64,000 bases of DNA, taken from the NCBI RefSeq assembly GCF_014642735.1, contig NZ_BMIV01000003.1, positions 179,846 to 243,845 on the forward strand. The letters are read 5' to 3'. Every line of letters begins with the position of its first letter. The first letter of the stretch is position 1. Below, one piece after another: positions 43,533-53,641 of this stretch. A program made the position numbers and the translations under genes. Under the pieces are notes generated by a model. That model saw nothing but the letters and a program-made list of their open reading frames with translations. It had not been told where the DNA came from and searched no databases. The DNA is from Paracoccus acridae. GTDB lineage: Bacteria; Pseudomonadota; Alphaproteobacteria; Rhodobacterales; Rhodobacteraceae.

Positions 43533-44459
43533 ATGGCGATACTTCTGGGCGATGTTGGGGGCACGAATGCCCGTTTGGCCCTTGCGCGGAACGGCAGCAT
43601 CGACCGGCAGTCGGTGACCCGCTTTCGCGGCGACGATTATGCCAGCTTCGATGACGTGGTGCGCCAGTTCCTGCAGGAACAGGACCAGCCCCGCATCACC
43701 GCCGTCTGCGTCGCTGTGGCGGGTCCGGTCAGCAACGGCCAGGCGCGGCTGACCAACCGGCCTTGGGACTTTTCCGAGGATCGGCTGGCGCGGCTGACCG
43801 ATGCGGACCAGGTCCGGCTGATCAACGACCTGACGGCGATGGGCTTTGCCACGCCCGTCCTGTCGGGCGATGGCCTTGCCACCTTGCGCAGCGCACCGGC
43901 CGGACGGCCCCGCAACGGGCAGTCGCTGGTCGTCAACCTGGGCACCGGCTTCAACGTCTGCGCGGTCCGCAGCCTGCCCGGCGGCGCCGTCGCCGCGCTC
44001 GAGGCCGAGGAAGGCCATACCAGCCTGCCCGCCAACATCTATCTTCGCCTGCTGGACGCCGTCGGCCCCGAGGCGATGGCGGGCTTCATCTCGACCGAGG
44101 AAGCCTTTGCCGGGCGCGGGTTGTCGCGCCTTCATGCCGCGCTGACGGGGACGACGCCGGTGCCGGGGGAACAGATCGACCGGGCGGCCGATGCGGGCGA
44201 TCCGGTCGCCAATGCGACCTATGACCTGTTCACCGACTTGGTGGGCCTGCTGTGCCGGGAACTGGCGATGCGGTTCATGCCGCTGGAAGGGATGTTCCTG
44301 GCGGGCAGCGTCGGGCGCAGCATCTCGGACCGGATGGATCGGTTCGAGGCGTCCTTCCTGGCCGAGCCCTATATGCGCCACATCCCCGAAAATACGCCGA
44401 TCTTCCTGATCCGCGACGACATGGCCGCCCTGTACGGCTGCCTGGCGGCGCTGGCCTGA
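43533..44459 (+). CDS. glk: Glucokinase Glk
   Basis: The 308-residue protein has the ATP-binding loop LLGDVGGTNARLAL, the sugar site region INDLTAMGFATP, NLGTGFNVCAV and EEGHTSLPA of proteobacterial Glk-family glucokinases, and LEGMFLAGSVGRSI near the end. It phosphorylates glucose to glucose 6-phosphate. It is a lone gene; no sugar transporter is adjacent. Confidence 0.92.
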   Translation: MAILLGDVGGTNARLALARNGSIDRQSVTRFRGDDYASFDDVVRQFLQEQDQPRITAVCVAVAGPVSNGQARLTNRPWDFSEDRLARLTDADQVRLINDLTAMGFATPVLSGDGLATLRSAPAGRPRNGQSLVVNLGTGFNVCAVRSLPGGAVAALEAEEGHTSLPANIYLRLLDAVGPEAMAGFISTEEAFAGRGLSRLHAALTGTTPVPGEQIDRAADAGDPVANATYDLFTDLVGLLCRELAMRFMPLEGMFLAGSVGRSISDRMDRFEASFLAEPYMRHIPENTPIFLIRDDMAALYGCLAALA

Positions 44460-44576
44460 CGGCAACAGGCGGCGGAAACCCGTGCGCCTGCCCGATTTCC
44501 GTCGATGAATCGCTTGGCTTCATCCGGCCGTCCTGTTCATATGGTCCAAAACCAAGAACAGGCAGGGCGCGGGACG

Positions 44577-46433
44577 ATGCGGGCATATCTTCGGGCGGCA
44601 TTGGTGGCATCCACGGTGATGGCCTTCGGCGGAATGGCCTGGGCGCAATCCGCCTCATCACCCTTTTCCGGCCTGTTCGGCGGAAGCACGGACGAAGGTC
44701 CGGTCGATCTGCAATTCCGCGTCCAGGGCGCTGACGACCTGGACCGGCCGCTGCGCAACGCCTCGCTGATCTCGGGGGCGCTGTCCGAAGGCCGCACCAC
44801 CGGCCAGGATGTCCTGGCCGCCGCCCGGGGCGATTACGCCCGCCTTTTGGGCAATCTTTATGACCGGGGATATTATTCGGCCATCATCAACATCACGCTG
44901 GACGGCGTTGAGGCGGCCGAGATCGCGCCCCTGGACGCGCCCGACATCGTGCGCCAGGTGGTCGTCAGCATCCAGGCCGGTCCCCGCTTCCGCTTTTCCC
45001 GCGCCGCCATCGCCCCCTTGGCCCCCCGCACCGACCTGCCCGCCGAATACCGCCAGGGCGAATTCGCGGGCACCGGCACGATCCGGGGCGCGGCCCGCGC
45101 GGGGGTGGAGGGCTGGCGCAATGTCGGCCATGCCAAGGCCGAGGTCGCGGACCAGGAGATCACCGCCGACCATGTGAACAACGTCGTGGACAGCCGGATC
45201 GGCCTTGCGCCCGGCCCCAGCGTCACTTTCGGCCAGTTGAACATGCGCGGCTATGACCGCCTGGATCCGCGCCGGCTGCGCAAGATCGCAGGCCTGCCCG
45301 AAGGCGCGCGCTTCGATCCCGACGAAGTCGAGGATGTCCGCAAGCGCCTGCGCCGGTCGGGCGTCTTTTCCGCCATCACCCTGGAAGAGGCGGAAACCCT
45401 GAACCCCGACGGTAGCATGGACATCAACCTGACCGTGGTGGAACAGAAACCCCGCCGCATCGGCGCGGGCTTCGAGATTTCCTCGACCGACGGGGCCATG
45501 GTCTCGGCCTACTGGATGCACCGCAACCTGCTGGGCGGGGGCGAGCGCCTGCGGATCGAGGGCGAGGTCAAGGACATCGGATCCGACACCAGCGGCAAGG
45601 ACGAACAGATCACCCTGCGCATCGACCGTCCGGCGACGATCACGCCCGACACGACCGCCTATGTCCTGACCAGCCTGGCGCGGATGCGAGAGGAGGATTA
45701 CGACGAGGACACCGGCATCATCGGCCTGGGCTTCAACCAGATCTTCAGCGACCGCTTCACCTTCGACACGGCCATCCAGTACCAGTTCTCGCGCGTTTAC
45801 GACGACCTGGGCGAGACGGACTTCAAGGTTCTGGCCCTGCCCACCAGCGTCATGTGGGACGCGCGCGACAATGAAAACAACGCCAAGCGCGGCTATTACC
45901 TGCAAGGCGACGCAACGCCCTTCAAGGGTTTCGACGGCACCGACAGCGGCATCCGCCTGCTGGGCGAGGGGCGCGCCTTCTATTCCCTGGGGCCCGAGGA
46001 CCGCTTCACGCTTGCGGGCCGCGCGCGTCTGGGCAGCGTCCTGGGCAGCGACATCCAGAACACCCCGCGCAACTATCTGTTCTTCTCGGGCGGGGGCGGC
46101 ACCGTGCGCGGGCAGCCCTATCAGTCCTTGGGCGTCGAGGAGATCACCGGCCCCAACGGTCCCATCAAGACCGGCGGCATGAGCGTGGCGAACCTGTCGG
46201 CCGAGGTCCGCTGGCAGGTCCGCGAACGCATCGGCGTCGTGGCCTTCGCCGATTACGGCGAGGTCTGGGCGGAAGATGGCTGGAACGGCGGCAGCGAATG
46301 GCACTCGGGGGCGGGGATCGGCGTTAGGTACAACACGCCCATCGGGCCGCTGCGTTTCGACGTGGCCGGACCGACCGGAGGGGACACCGGAGAGGGCGTG
46401 CAACTCTATCTTGGACTGGGGCAGGCTTTCTGA
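44577..46433 (+). CDS. tamA: TamA-like Omp85 outer-membrane protein
   Basis: The 618-residue protein has a signal peptide (ALVASTVMAFGGMAWA), POTRA-like domains in the first half (residues about 50-270; GLPEGARFDPDEVEDVRKRL), and a C-terminal beta barrel of the BamA/TamA family with GGGGTVRGQPYQSLG and a final strand VQLYLGLGQAF. With TamB it helps transport phospholipids to, or assemble proteins in, the outer membrane. The ATG at 44577 begins the signal peptide. tamB starts at its stop (TGATG). Confidence 0.93.
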   Translation: MRAYLRAALVASTVMAFGGMAWAQSASSPFSGLFGGSTDEGPVDLQFRVQGADDLDRPLRNASLISGALSEGRTTGQDVLAAARGDYARLLGNLYDRGYYSAIINITLDGVEAAEIAPLDAPDIVRQVVVSIQAGPRFRFSRAAIAPLAPRTDLPAEYRQGEFAGTGTIRGAARAGVEGWRNVGHAKAEVADQEITADHVNNVVDSRIGLAPGPSVTFGQLNMRGYDRLDPRRLRKIAGLPEGARFDPDEVEDVRKRLRRSGVFSAITLEEAETLNPDGSMDINLTVVEQKPRRIGAGFEISSTDGAMVSAYWMHRNLLGGGERLRIEGEVKDIGSDTSGKDEQITLRIDRPATITPDTTAYVLTSLARMREEDYDEDTGIIGLGFNQIFSDRFTFDTAIQYQFSRVYDDLGETDFKVLALPTSVMWDARDNENNAKRGYYLQGDATPFKGFDGTDSGIRLLGEGRAFYSLGPEDRFTLAGRARLGSVLGSDIQNTPRNYLFFSGGGGTVRGQPYQSLGVEEITGPNGPIKTGGMSVANLSAEVRWQVRERIGVVAFADYGEVWAEDGWNGGSEWHSGAGIGVRYNTPIGPLRFDVAGPTGGDTGEGVQLYLGLGQAF

Positions 46434-49400
46434 TGCGCACACTCTGGCTGATCGTCTTCGCGATCCTTTTCCCGCTGTCGGTGATGGCGCAAAGCGCAGC
46501 CGAGATTTCCCAGCAGGAAAGCGACGACCGGGGTTTCCTGACCCGGCTTCTGGAACGCAACCTGTCGGGCGCGGGCCGCGCGGTGGTGATCGACGGCTTC
46601 CAGGGTGCCCTGTCGTCCCGCGCGACCTTTGACCGGATCAGCATCGCCGATGCGGATGGCGTCTGGCTGACGCTGAACGACGGCGCGATCCAGTGGAACC
46701 GGTCCGCCCTGCTGCGCGGCCGGATCGAGATCGCCGAACTGTCGGCCCGAGAGATCCTGCTGCCCCGCCTGCCCCAGGGCGAACAGCAGGACGGGACCGT
46801 CACCGCCGAGGCGCGGGAATTCGAATTCGCCCTGCCCGAACTGCCCGTGGCCATCAACATCGAGCAGATCCGCGCCGAGCGCGTGGACCTGGGCGAACCC
46901 GTGATCGGGATCGCCGCCGCGATTTCCGTGCAGGGCGGCCTGAGCCTGGAAGGCGGCGAAGGCCAGGCCAAGCTGGCCATCCAGCGGCTGGACGGCCCGC
47001 GCGGCAACTTCAACCTGGACGCCGCCTTTTCGAACCAGACCCAGATCCTGCGCGTCGATCTGACCCTGGACGAGGCCGAGGACGGGCTGCTGGTCAACCT
47101 GATCGACCTTTACGACAAGCCCTCGGTCGTGGCGGAAATCAGCGGCGAAGGCCAGATCCGCGACTTTGGCGTGGACATCAGGCTGGCGACCGACGGGCTG
47201 CCGCGCGTCACGGGCCGGGTCAGCGCATCGGGCGCCCCGGATCAGGCCGGCAATCCCGGCACGAACTTCGCCCTGCAACTGGGCGGCGACGTGGCGTCCC
47301 TGCTGGCCCCCGAAAACCGCAGCTTCTTCGGCAACCAGGTCCAGCTTCGTGCCGAAGGCTGGCGGGGCGAGGATGGGCGGCTGCAAATCCCCACCCTGAA
47401 CCTTGTGACCGAGGCGCTGTCGCTGGACGGATCGCTGGCCGTGAACGCCCAAGGGGCGCCGCAGAATGCCGAATTGCTGATCGCGCTGGGTTCGGACGCG
47501 GGCGCGGAACAGGTTCCGGTCGCCCTGCCCTTCGCCGGGGACAATTCGACCGTGGAATCGGGGCGGCTGGAACTGCGCTATGACGCGGCCGAGGGCCAGG
47601 GCTGGACCTTGGACGGGCGCGTGGGCGCGCTGGATCTGGGCGATGTAAGCCTGGGCGAATTGCAGCTGAACGGGTCGGGCGCGGTGGTGCTGGACCAGGG
47701 CAGCCTTGGATCCCTGAACGGGGGCATCCGCTTTGCCTCGCGGCAGATGGTCTTTGCCGATGCGGGCCTGGCTCAGGCCATCGGCCCGGAGATCACCGGC
47801 AGCACCCGTTTCGACTTCACCCCCGGCAACGTGGTGGAATTCACCGACCTGACCGTCAGCGGTCCCGATTACGGCCTAGACGGGCTGGTCCTGCTGTCGG
47901 GGCTGCAAAGCGGCTTCGTGCTGTCGGTCGATGCCGATGCGCGATACGAGGATCTGGCCCGCATCTCGACCCTTGCCGGGCGGGACGTGCAGGGCAGGGC
48001 GGATGCCAGCCTGCGCGGCTATTACCGGTTCCTGAACCGCAGCTTCGACATCGACGCCAGCGTGACCGGCACCGACATCGCGGTGGACCAGCCGCAACTG
48101 GACCGGCTGCTGGAAGGTCGGTCCACCATCGCGCTGGATGCGCGGCGCGATGAAACCGGGATCGAGATCGAGGATCTGTCGATCAATGCCCAGCGGCTGA
48201 CGGCCCAGGCGCAAGGCTATGTAAACAGCCTGTCCAGCGACGTGACCGCGACGATTTCCATGCCATCCCTGCAGGATGCCGATCCGAACTTCTCGGGCGC
48301 GTTGCAGGCCGATGCGAAGCTGTCGGGCGCGTCCGGGTCGCGCCAGTTGACCGTCAGCGGCGAGGCCGAGGATCTGCGCATCGGCATCGAGGCGCTGGAC
48401 AACGCGCTTGAAGGCCAGACCACGCTGACCGTCCTTGCCGCCGAAAAGCCCCAGAGCTTCGAGGTCGAGGTGTTCCGCCTTGCCAACCCGCAGATCCGTG
48501 CCGAAGGCCGGGGCAGTTTCGCCCAAGGCGCGCTGGATGCGACGGTCGATCTGGCCGTGCCGGATCTGTCCGCCATCCGCGACGGCTGGACGGGCGGGTT
48601 CGACGCCACCGCGCGGCTGACCGAACAGGAGGGCACGCGCTTCATCGACCTGACGGGATCGGGGCAGAATCTGTCCTTCGGCGTCCAGAACGCGGATGCC
48701 GCCCTGACCGGCATGACCCGCCTGCGCGTCCAGGCCGAGGAGCGCGAGGGAACCGTCACCCTGCGCGATGTGGAATTGGTCAACGACCAGCTTAACGCGA
48801 CTGCCCAGGGCACCTATGGCCCCGGCGTGACGGACATTTCCGCCGATGTCGCCGTGGCATCGCTGGCGCCCTTCGGCCCCGGCTGGCGCGGCGCGCTGGA
48901 TCTGACCGGCAGCTTCCGCGAGGCGGGCGACGGCATCCGGCGGCTGGAGGTGTCGGGCACCGGACGCGACCTGTCTTTTGGGCAGGCGCAGGTCGATGGC
49001 GCGCTGGCGGGCGAAACGCGGCTGGCGGTCACCGGCACCGAACGAAACGGCATCTTCACCATCGAACAGGCCCGGATCGACAACCCGCGCCTGAACGCCA
49101 CCGCAACCGGCACGGTCGGGGGCGACCAGACCGACGTGTCGGCCCAGGTCAACGCGCAGGATCTGCGTTTCCTGGGCAATGGCATCAGCGGTGCGCTGAA
49201 CGCAGATGGCCAGTTGGTCCAGCAGGGCGGGGTCCGGCGCATCACCGCGACCGGGACCGGCAGCGGCCTGTCCCTGGGCCAGCCCCGGCTTGATCCGCTG
49301 CTGCGGGGCGAGACCAGCTTTGACGTCGCGGCCACCCAGTCGCAGGCGGGCCTGTCCTTCCAGCGGCTGGACGTGCAGAACCCCCAATTGCGCATCCAGG

Positions 49401-50923
49401 CCCAGGGCGACACCGCCAGCGGCATGACCATCGACGCGCGGCTGGCTGATCTGGGCCTGTTGCAGGCCGAGTTCCCGGGGGCCGTCCAGGTCAACGGCAC
49501 CATCCGCGAGGACGGCGCCAATTTCGTGACGGATCTGTCCGCCACCGCGCCGGGCAATACGCAGATACAGGTGTCGGGCAGCGTGGCGCGCGACTTTTCG
49601 GTCATGGCTCTGTCGATCGACGGGACCAGCAACGCATCCATCGCCAACAGTTTCATCCGCACCCGCAGCATCGAAGGGCCCTTGTCCTTCGATCTGGCGG
49701 TCAACGGCCCGCCGTCCCTGCAATCCGTCAGCGGCCAGGTGCGGCTGGCGAACGGGCAGGTCGCCGATCCGGGCGTCGGCATCCGCCTGGAAGGCGTGAA
49801 TGCCACCGCCAACCTCGCCGGGGGACGGATAAACCTGGACGCCTCGGCCGCCGTGTCCGCAGGCGGGCGCGTCACCGTGACCGGACCCATCGACCTGGGC
49901 GGCGGCACGCTGGATCTGGCGATCCTGCTGGACCAGGTGGTCGCGCGCGATCCGAACCTGTACGAGACCATCATCAGCGGCAATCTGCGGATGTCGGGAC
50001 GCAATGCCGACGGGCCGCTGATTTCCGGCACCGTCAACCTGGGCGAGACCGAGATCCGCATCCCCTCGACAGGTCTTGGCGGGGCCAAGGCGATTCCCGA
50101 CATCAACCACGTCGGCGACACCCGCCCGGTTCGGTCCACCCGCGCCAAGGCGGGGCTGGAACCCTATCCCAGCGAAGCCTCGCGCGAGGCGGGGCTGGCC
50201 GGGCCGCCCTCGGTCCCGCCATCCGCGCCGCCCCGGCTGGATCTGGTGATCAATGCCCCCAACCAGGTCTTCGTGCGCGGGCGGGGGGTCGATGCCGAAC
50301 TGGGTGGGTCGCTGCAGGTGCAGGGCACCACGCGCAACGCGATCCCCATCGGCTTCCTGGAACTGATCCGGGGGCGGGTCGATCTGCTGGGCCGCCGGTT
50401 CGAATTGTCCGAAGGCCTGGTCGAACTGCAGGGCAGCCTGATCCCCGTGATCCGTCTGGTCGCCCAGACCGAACGCGACGGCATCACCACCCGCATCATC
50501 ATCGACGGAGAGGTGCGCGACCCCGAGATCACCTTCGAGTCCTCGCCCGAACTGCCCGAGGAGGAGGTTCTGTCCCAACTGCTGTTCGGGCAGGGGCTGG
50601 ACAATATCAGCCCCCTGCAGGCCGCCCAGCTTGCCAATGCCATCGCCGTCCTGGCGGGCCGCGGGGGTGAGGGGATCATCGGCAACCTGCGCAACCAGGT
50701 GGGCCTGGACGATCTGGACCTGGCCACCGACGACGACGGGAACGTGCAGGTGCGGGCAGGCAAATACCTGTCCGAGAACCTTTATACCGATGTCGCGGTG
50801 GGGGCGGACGGCAAGAGCACCCTCAACCTGAACCTGGACGTGACCGATTCGCTGACGGCGCGGGGATCGGTGGGGACCGAGGGCGACAGCACCCTGGGGA
50901 TCTATTTCGAACGGGATTACTGA
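46433..50923 (+). CDS. tamB: TamB-like envelope protein
   Basis: The 1496-residue protein has one N-terminal membrane anchor (LWLIVFAILFPLSVMA), a very long series of beta-strand segments that forms the hydrophobic groove of the AsmA/TamB fold, and the C-terminal TamB domain (EVLSQLLFGQGLDNISPLQA ... TLGIYFERDY). It bridges the inner and outer membranes and pairs with TamA. The middle part shows loosely repeated blocks such as AQARLDNPRLNATATGTV-like units. Its length is well above that of E. coli TamB (1259 residues), as usual in this family of bacteria. Confidence 0.93.
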   Translation: MRTLWLIVFAILFPLSVMAQSAAEISQQESDDRGFLTRLLERNLSGAGRAVVIDGFQGALSSRATFDRISIADADGVWLTLNDGAIQWNRSALLRGRIEIAELSAREILLPRLPQGEQQDGTVTAEAREFEFALPELPVAINIEQIRAERVDLGEPVIGIAAAISVQGGLSLEGGEGQAKLAIQRLDGPRGNFNLDAAFSNQTQILRVDLTLDEAEDGLLVNLIDLYDKPSVVAEISGEGQIRDFGVDIRLATDGLPRVTGRVSASGAPDQAGNPGTNFALQLGGDVASLLAPENRSFFGNQVQLRAEGWRGEDGRLQIPTLNLVTEALSLDGSLAVNAQGAPQNAELLIALGSDAGAEQVPVALPFAGDNSTVESGRLELRYDAAEGQGWTLDGRVGALDLGDVSLGELQLNGSGAVVLDQGSLGSLNGGIRFASRQMVFADAGLAQAIGPEITGSTRFDFTPGNVVEFTDLTVSGPDYGLDGLVLLSGLQSGFVLSVDADARYEDLARISTLAGRDVQGRADASLRGYYRFLNRSFDIDASVTGTDIAVDQPQLDRLLEGRSTIALDARRDETGIEIEDLSINAQRLTAQAQGYVNSLSSDVTATISMPSLQDADPNFSGALQADAKLSGASGSRQLTVSGEAEDLRIGIEALDNALEGQTTLTVLAAEKPQSFEVEVFRLANPQIRAEGRGSFAQGALDATVDLAVPDLSAIRDGWTGGFDATARLTEQEGTRFIDLTGSGQNLSFGVQNADAALTGMTRLRVQAEEREGTVTLRDVELVNDQLNATAQGTYGPGVTDISADVAVASLAPFGPGWRGALDLTGSFREAGDGIRRLEVSGTGRDLSFGQAQVDGALAGETRLAVTGTERNGIFTIEQARIDNPRLNATATGTVGGDQTDVSAQVNAQDLRFLGNGISGALNADGQLVQQGGVRRITATGTGSGLSLGQPRLDPLLRGETSFDVAATQSQAGLSFQRLDVQNPQLRIQAQGDTASGMTIDARLADLGLLQAEFPGAVQVNGTIREDGANFVTDLSATAPGNTQIQVSGSVARDFSVMALSIDGTSNASIANSFIRTRSIEGPLSFDLAVNGPPSLQSVSGQVRLANGQVADPGVGIRLEGVNATANLAGGRINLDASAAVSAGGRVTVTGPIDLGGGTLDLAILLDQVVARDPNLYETIISGNLRMSGRNADGPLISGTVNLGETEIRIPSTGLGGAKAIPDINHVGDTRPVRSTRAKAGLEPYPSEASREAGLAGPPSVPPSAPPRLDLVINAPNQVFVRGRGVDAELGGSLQVQGTTRNAIPIGFLELIRGRVDLLGRRFELSEGLVELQGSLIPVIRLVAQTERDGITTRIIIDGEVRDPEITFESSPELPEEEVLSQLLFGQGLDNISPLQAAQLANAIAVLAGRGGEGIIGNLRNQVGLDDLDLATDDDGNVQVRAGKYLSENLYTDVAVGADGKSTLNLNLDVTDSLTARGSVGTEGDSTLGIYFERDY

Positions 50924-51249
50924 CGCCGGGTTGACCTTCCGGCAGGGCGGCATGACACCCCGACAGACGTCAGGCCGCCCATGCCGTGCAGCGGGGCGGC
51001 CTGGTCCCTTCCCGGCAACCCTGTTCCAGGACCAGCCCTTCACGGCTTCCGAAGGCGATCTGCCGGTCCGGGCTGGATTTCGCGTCCATCATCGCCAAGC
51101 CCGTCAATGGATGCGGCGTGCCTGGCAAGGCGTTGCAGGACACCTGCCCGGATCGGCAACATCTCGCCTTTTAGGGATTTGCCTGCGGCCTTTTCGCATC
51201 CCTCACGTTATAGTTGTGCTTGGTAAAGACCATCACCCAAGGCGCGATC
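50924..51249. other. Gap without a credible gene
   Basis: These 326 bases between tamB and the CAP-RTX gene hold only short, unconvincing open frames on both strands. An 8-bp inverted repeat (AGGCCGCC at 50972-50979 with GGCGGCCT at 50995-51002) could act as a terminator for tamB. I see no tRNA and no insertion-sequence end. Confidence 0.5.
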
Positions 51250-52509
51250 ATGTCCTATGCCACCGCGAACGAACGCTATTTCGCCAGCCTGATCAACCAG
51301 TCCCGCAAGGCCGAGGGGCTGGCGCCGCTTGTCCTGGAAAAGCGGTTGAACGATTCGGCCCAGGCGCATAGCCGCTGGATGCTGGAAACGGATGTGTTTT
51401 CCCATAAGGGGCAGGGCGGGTCTTCGTCGCGGCAGCGCATCGAAAAGGCCGGTTTCGATCTGGCGGGACAATGGATGACCGCCGAAAACATCGCCTATGT
51501 CAGCATCCAGGGCGCCAGTGACCTTCAGGATGAAATCCGCCAATTGCACCGCAACCTGCTGGATAGCCCCGGCCATTACGCCAACATCATGGGCAAGGCG
51601 GCCTATGTCGGGATCGGGCTGGAGGTGGGGACCATCGCCGTCGGCGGCCGCAATTATCAGGTGCTGATGGCGACCCAGAACTTTGCCGATACGGATGGAC
51701 AGGTCCGGCTGGATGGCGGCACCTTCCTGCGTGTGGCCCCGCCCACGGCAAGCAGCGCGGTGCAATCGCGTGCCGACTGGCTGGATGCCTTCAATGGCAA
51801 GGTTTTCACGACCTCCGCCATGGGCACCGCGATGAACGACGATTATCGTCTGACCGCCTTAAACGATACCGTTCAGGCGGGCGCAGGCAACGACTGGGTC
51901 GCGGGCTGGGCCGGGAACGACCGGTTGCATGGCCAACAGGGGGCGGACCGGCTGATAGGCGGGGCAGGGGCGGATGTGCTGAACGGCGGTCTTGGCAACG
52001 ACACGCTTCAAGGCGGCACCGAAAACGATCAGCTTGCGGGCGAGGACGGCAACGACCTGCTGTTCGGCGATGCGGGCCAGGACAAGCTGTGGGGCGGGCT
52101 CGGTGCCGACCGCTTGTTCGGCGGCGACGGCGCGGACCTGCTGTCGGGTCAGGCGGGCAACGACTGGCTGCACGGGGGCGCGCAAAACGACACAATGGCG
52201 GGCGGCGACGGGAACGACACGCTGACGGGCGGGGCCGGCAACGACCTGCTGAACGGCGGCGCGGGCATTGACAGCTTCGTCTTCGTGAAGGGCGGCGGCA
52301 CCGATACCATCCAGGATTTCCAGCAAGGCTTGGACCGCCTGCTGATCGCCAAGGCCCTGCTGGACCAAGATCCGGCGGTCTTCATGCGCGACCACATGAC
52401 GAAGACCGCGACCGGGGTGGTCGTGGATCTGGGCGGCGGAGATCGCATCGTCCTGGCCGGAGCCCACCTGACCGTGACAGGGGTGGCCGACGACATCTTC
52501 GCCTACTGA
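51250..52509 (+). CDS. CAP-domain protein with RTX calcium-binding repeats
   Basis: The 419-residue protein begins directly with a CAP/SCP domain (residues 1-155; AQAHSRWMLETDVFSHKG and NLLDSPGHYANIMG, with its conserved His and Glu). RTX nonapeptide repeats follow from about 205 to 345, e.g. GGLGNDTLQGGTENDQLAG and GGDGNDTLTGGAGNDLL. There is no N-terminal signal; RTX proteins leave the cell through type I secretion using a C-terminal signal and fold on binding calcium outside. Secretion genes are not in the window. The ATG at 51250 is chosen because the CAP domain begins there. Confidence 0.88.
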   Translation: MSYATANERYFASLINQSRKAEGLAPLVLEKRLNDSAQAHSRWMLETDVFSHKGQGGSSSRQRIEKAGFDLAGQWMTAENIAYVSIQGASDLQDEIRQLHRNLLDSPGHYANIMGKAAYVGIGLEVGTIAVGGRNYQVLMATQNFADTDGQVRLDGGTFLRVAPPTASSAVQSRADWLDAFNGKVFTTSAMGTAMNDDYRLTALNDTVQAGAGNDWVAGWAGNDRLHGQQGADRLIGGAGADVLNGGLGNDTLQGGTENDQLAGEDGNDLLFGDAGQDKLWGGLGADRLFGGDGADLLSGQAGNDWLHGGAQNDTMAGGDGNDTLTGGAGNDLLNGGAGIDSFVFVKGGGTDTIQDFQQGLDRLLIAKALLDQDPAVFMRDHMTKTATGVVVDLGGGDRIVLAGAHLTVTGVADDIFAY

Positions 52510-52749
52510 CGGCCTTTAGGACGGCAAAGGTCATCCTTTGGGTCGCGCAGACCACGGGCGCGGCGCCCTGTCGCCTGAACATGGTTGCCGCAGCATCAAT
52601 CACACGCCAGGATCGCCCAAGCCATCATCATGCGAGGGTGCGGTGCGCGCTGCGCGAAGAAGCCGAGCTTGCCGGACGTGACGACCCTCCGCGCCGGGCT
52701 TGGCGCGAGAGATGGGCGCAGGGGTCGGTGAACCGTGCCAAGACGGTGC

Positions 52750-53232
52750 TGATGCCTCCGACCTGATCCCGGAACCCCTGATCCGCCCCGCCTTGATCGA
52801 GGATCTGAGCGGCCATGGCGACATCTCAAGGTGGTCGCCCCTGGCACCGTCACAAGCGCCGCGATCCGCGCGAAGGCGGCAGGGCATCGGGAACAGCATC
52901 CATCTTGGCCTTTCGCCTGATCGGTCAGGTCCAGACGCCGCCCCCTTTCGCCCCGGCGACGCCTTAGCCCGGATATCGGTGCCGCCGCCGCGATCCTGTT
53001 GGCCGAAACGCGGGGCACATCAGCCCGCATCACCTGCGCGCGCCCCCGGCCTGCGGCTGGTCATGAAACAGCCGGTGCTGCATGGCGGTGGCTTCGACCA
53101 CCGCGTCTCGTTGTCGGACACGATCCGGTCATGGACAACCACATCGCGGCGGGCGGCGGTATCTGCACCATCCTGCACGCGGTCGAGGCCTGCGCATCCG
53201 ACATAGATCCTGGCCTGGATTCTGATCGGTGA
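52750..53232 (+). pseudogene. nadC: nadC remnant (nicotinate-nucleotide pyrophosphorylase), multiply frameshifted
   Basis: No single frame is long, but fragments in different frames line up in order with NadC: LIPEPLIRPALIEDLSGHGDI (first 20 residues here), VVAPGTVTSAAIRAKAAG, LAFRLIG, FRPGDALARIS, PAAAILLAE, then APGLRLVMKQPVLHGGGF with DHRVSLSDTI, and VMDNHIAAGGGICTILHAVEA. Several frameshifts are needed, a segment after ILLAE is deleted, and the C-terminal third (the PRPP-binding half) is missing. NadC makes nicotinate mononucleotide from quinolinate in NAD synthesis. The cell must have another copy or import a precursor. No nadA or nadB is seen nearby. Confidence 0.8.
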
Positions 53233-53260
53233 AGGGCCTGCCGCTGTCAGCGGAACGAAA

Positions 53261-53288
53261 ATGCCCGCCGGACAAAAACGGCGGGCAT
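53261..53288. terminator. Hairpin with A-rich loop after nadC remnant
   Basis: ATGCCCGCCG (53261-53270) pairs perfectly with CGGCGGGCAT (53279-53288) around the loop GACAAAAA. On the minus strand it is followed by TTTTCG. The shape (10-12 bp stem, 8-base loop ending CAAAAA) is the same as that of the hairpin after pqiC at 29287-29318. Confidence 0.6.
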
Positions 53289-53641
53289 ACTGGTTACATT
53301 ATTGCGGCACGGCAATCTACTACGGGCAATTAACGTCTGTTAACAAAGAAAGGTTCCCGGCGTTTTTGCAGTTTTTTCCAGGTGATTGCTTCTCCTGCGT
53401 CCCGGGAAGGGCAGGAAGATATCGCGTGTCCGGCTGAACTTGCCCATGGCAAGGAGCGCGGCCGGCGCAGCTTTCCGGGCTGTTCCGTGGTCTTGCAAGC
53501 CGCCCGGAACGACGAAGATGGCCGAACCGGATCCCCTGTCGCCGTGTGCCCTGCGTCCGGGGGAATACGCGGATCCTTGTCCGACGGGGGATCCTGAAGG
53601 CCGATGGCCCGCAGGCCATCGGCATCTGGTGACGCGGGCGA
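53289..53641. other. Gap downstream of cysNC; hairpin at its end
   Basis: No credible gene is seen in these 353 bases. Near cysNC a perfect 10-bp stem (GCCGATGGCC at 53600-53609 with GGCCATCGGC at 53614-53623, 4-base loop) lies 18 bases after the cysNC stop and probably terminates the cysD-cysNC transcript. An AT-rich part around 53300-53350 contains TTAACGTCTGTTAAC. Confidence 0.5.
53600..53623 (-). terminator. Terminator hairpin after cysNC
   Basis: A perfect 10-bp GC-rich stem with a 4-base loop lies 18 bases beyond the cysNC stop codon on the minus strand. There is no long U tract, so termination may be partly Rho-dependent. Confidence 0.55.

Noticed and set aside
47876..51043. 1055-codon minus-strand frame opposite tamB
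   Set aside because: It has the His/Gln/Gly/Arg composition of an antisense frame, and tamB on the plus strand has motifs along its whole length.
53330..53343. TTAA-N6-TTAA as a CtrA site
   Set aside because: The CtrA consensus needs a 7-base spacer and the site is not next to a plausible gene start.
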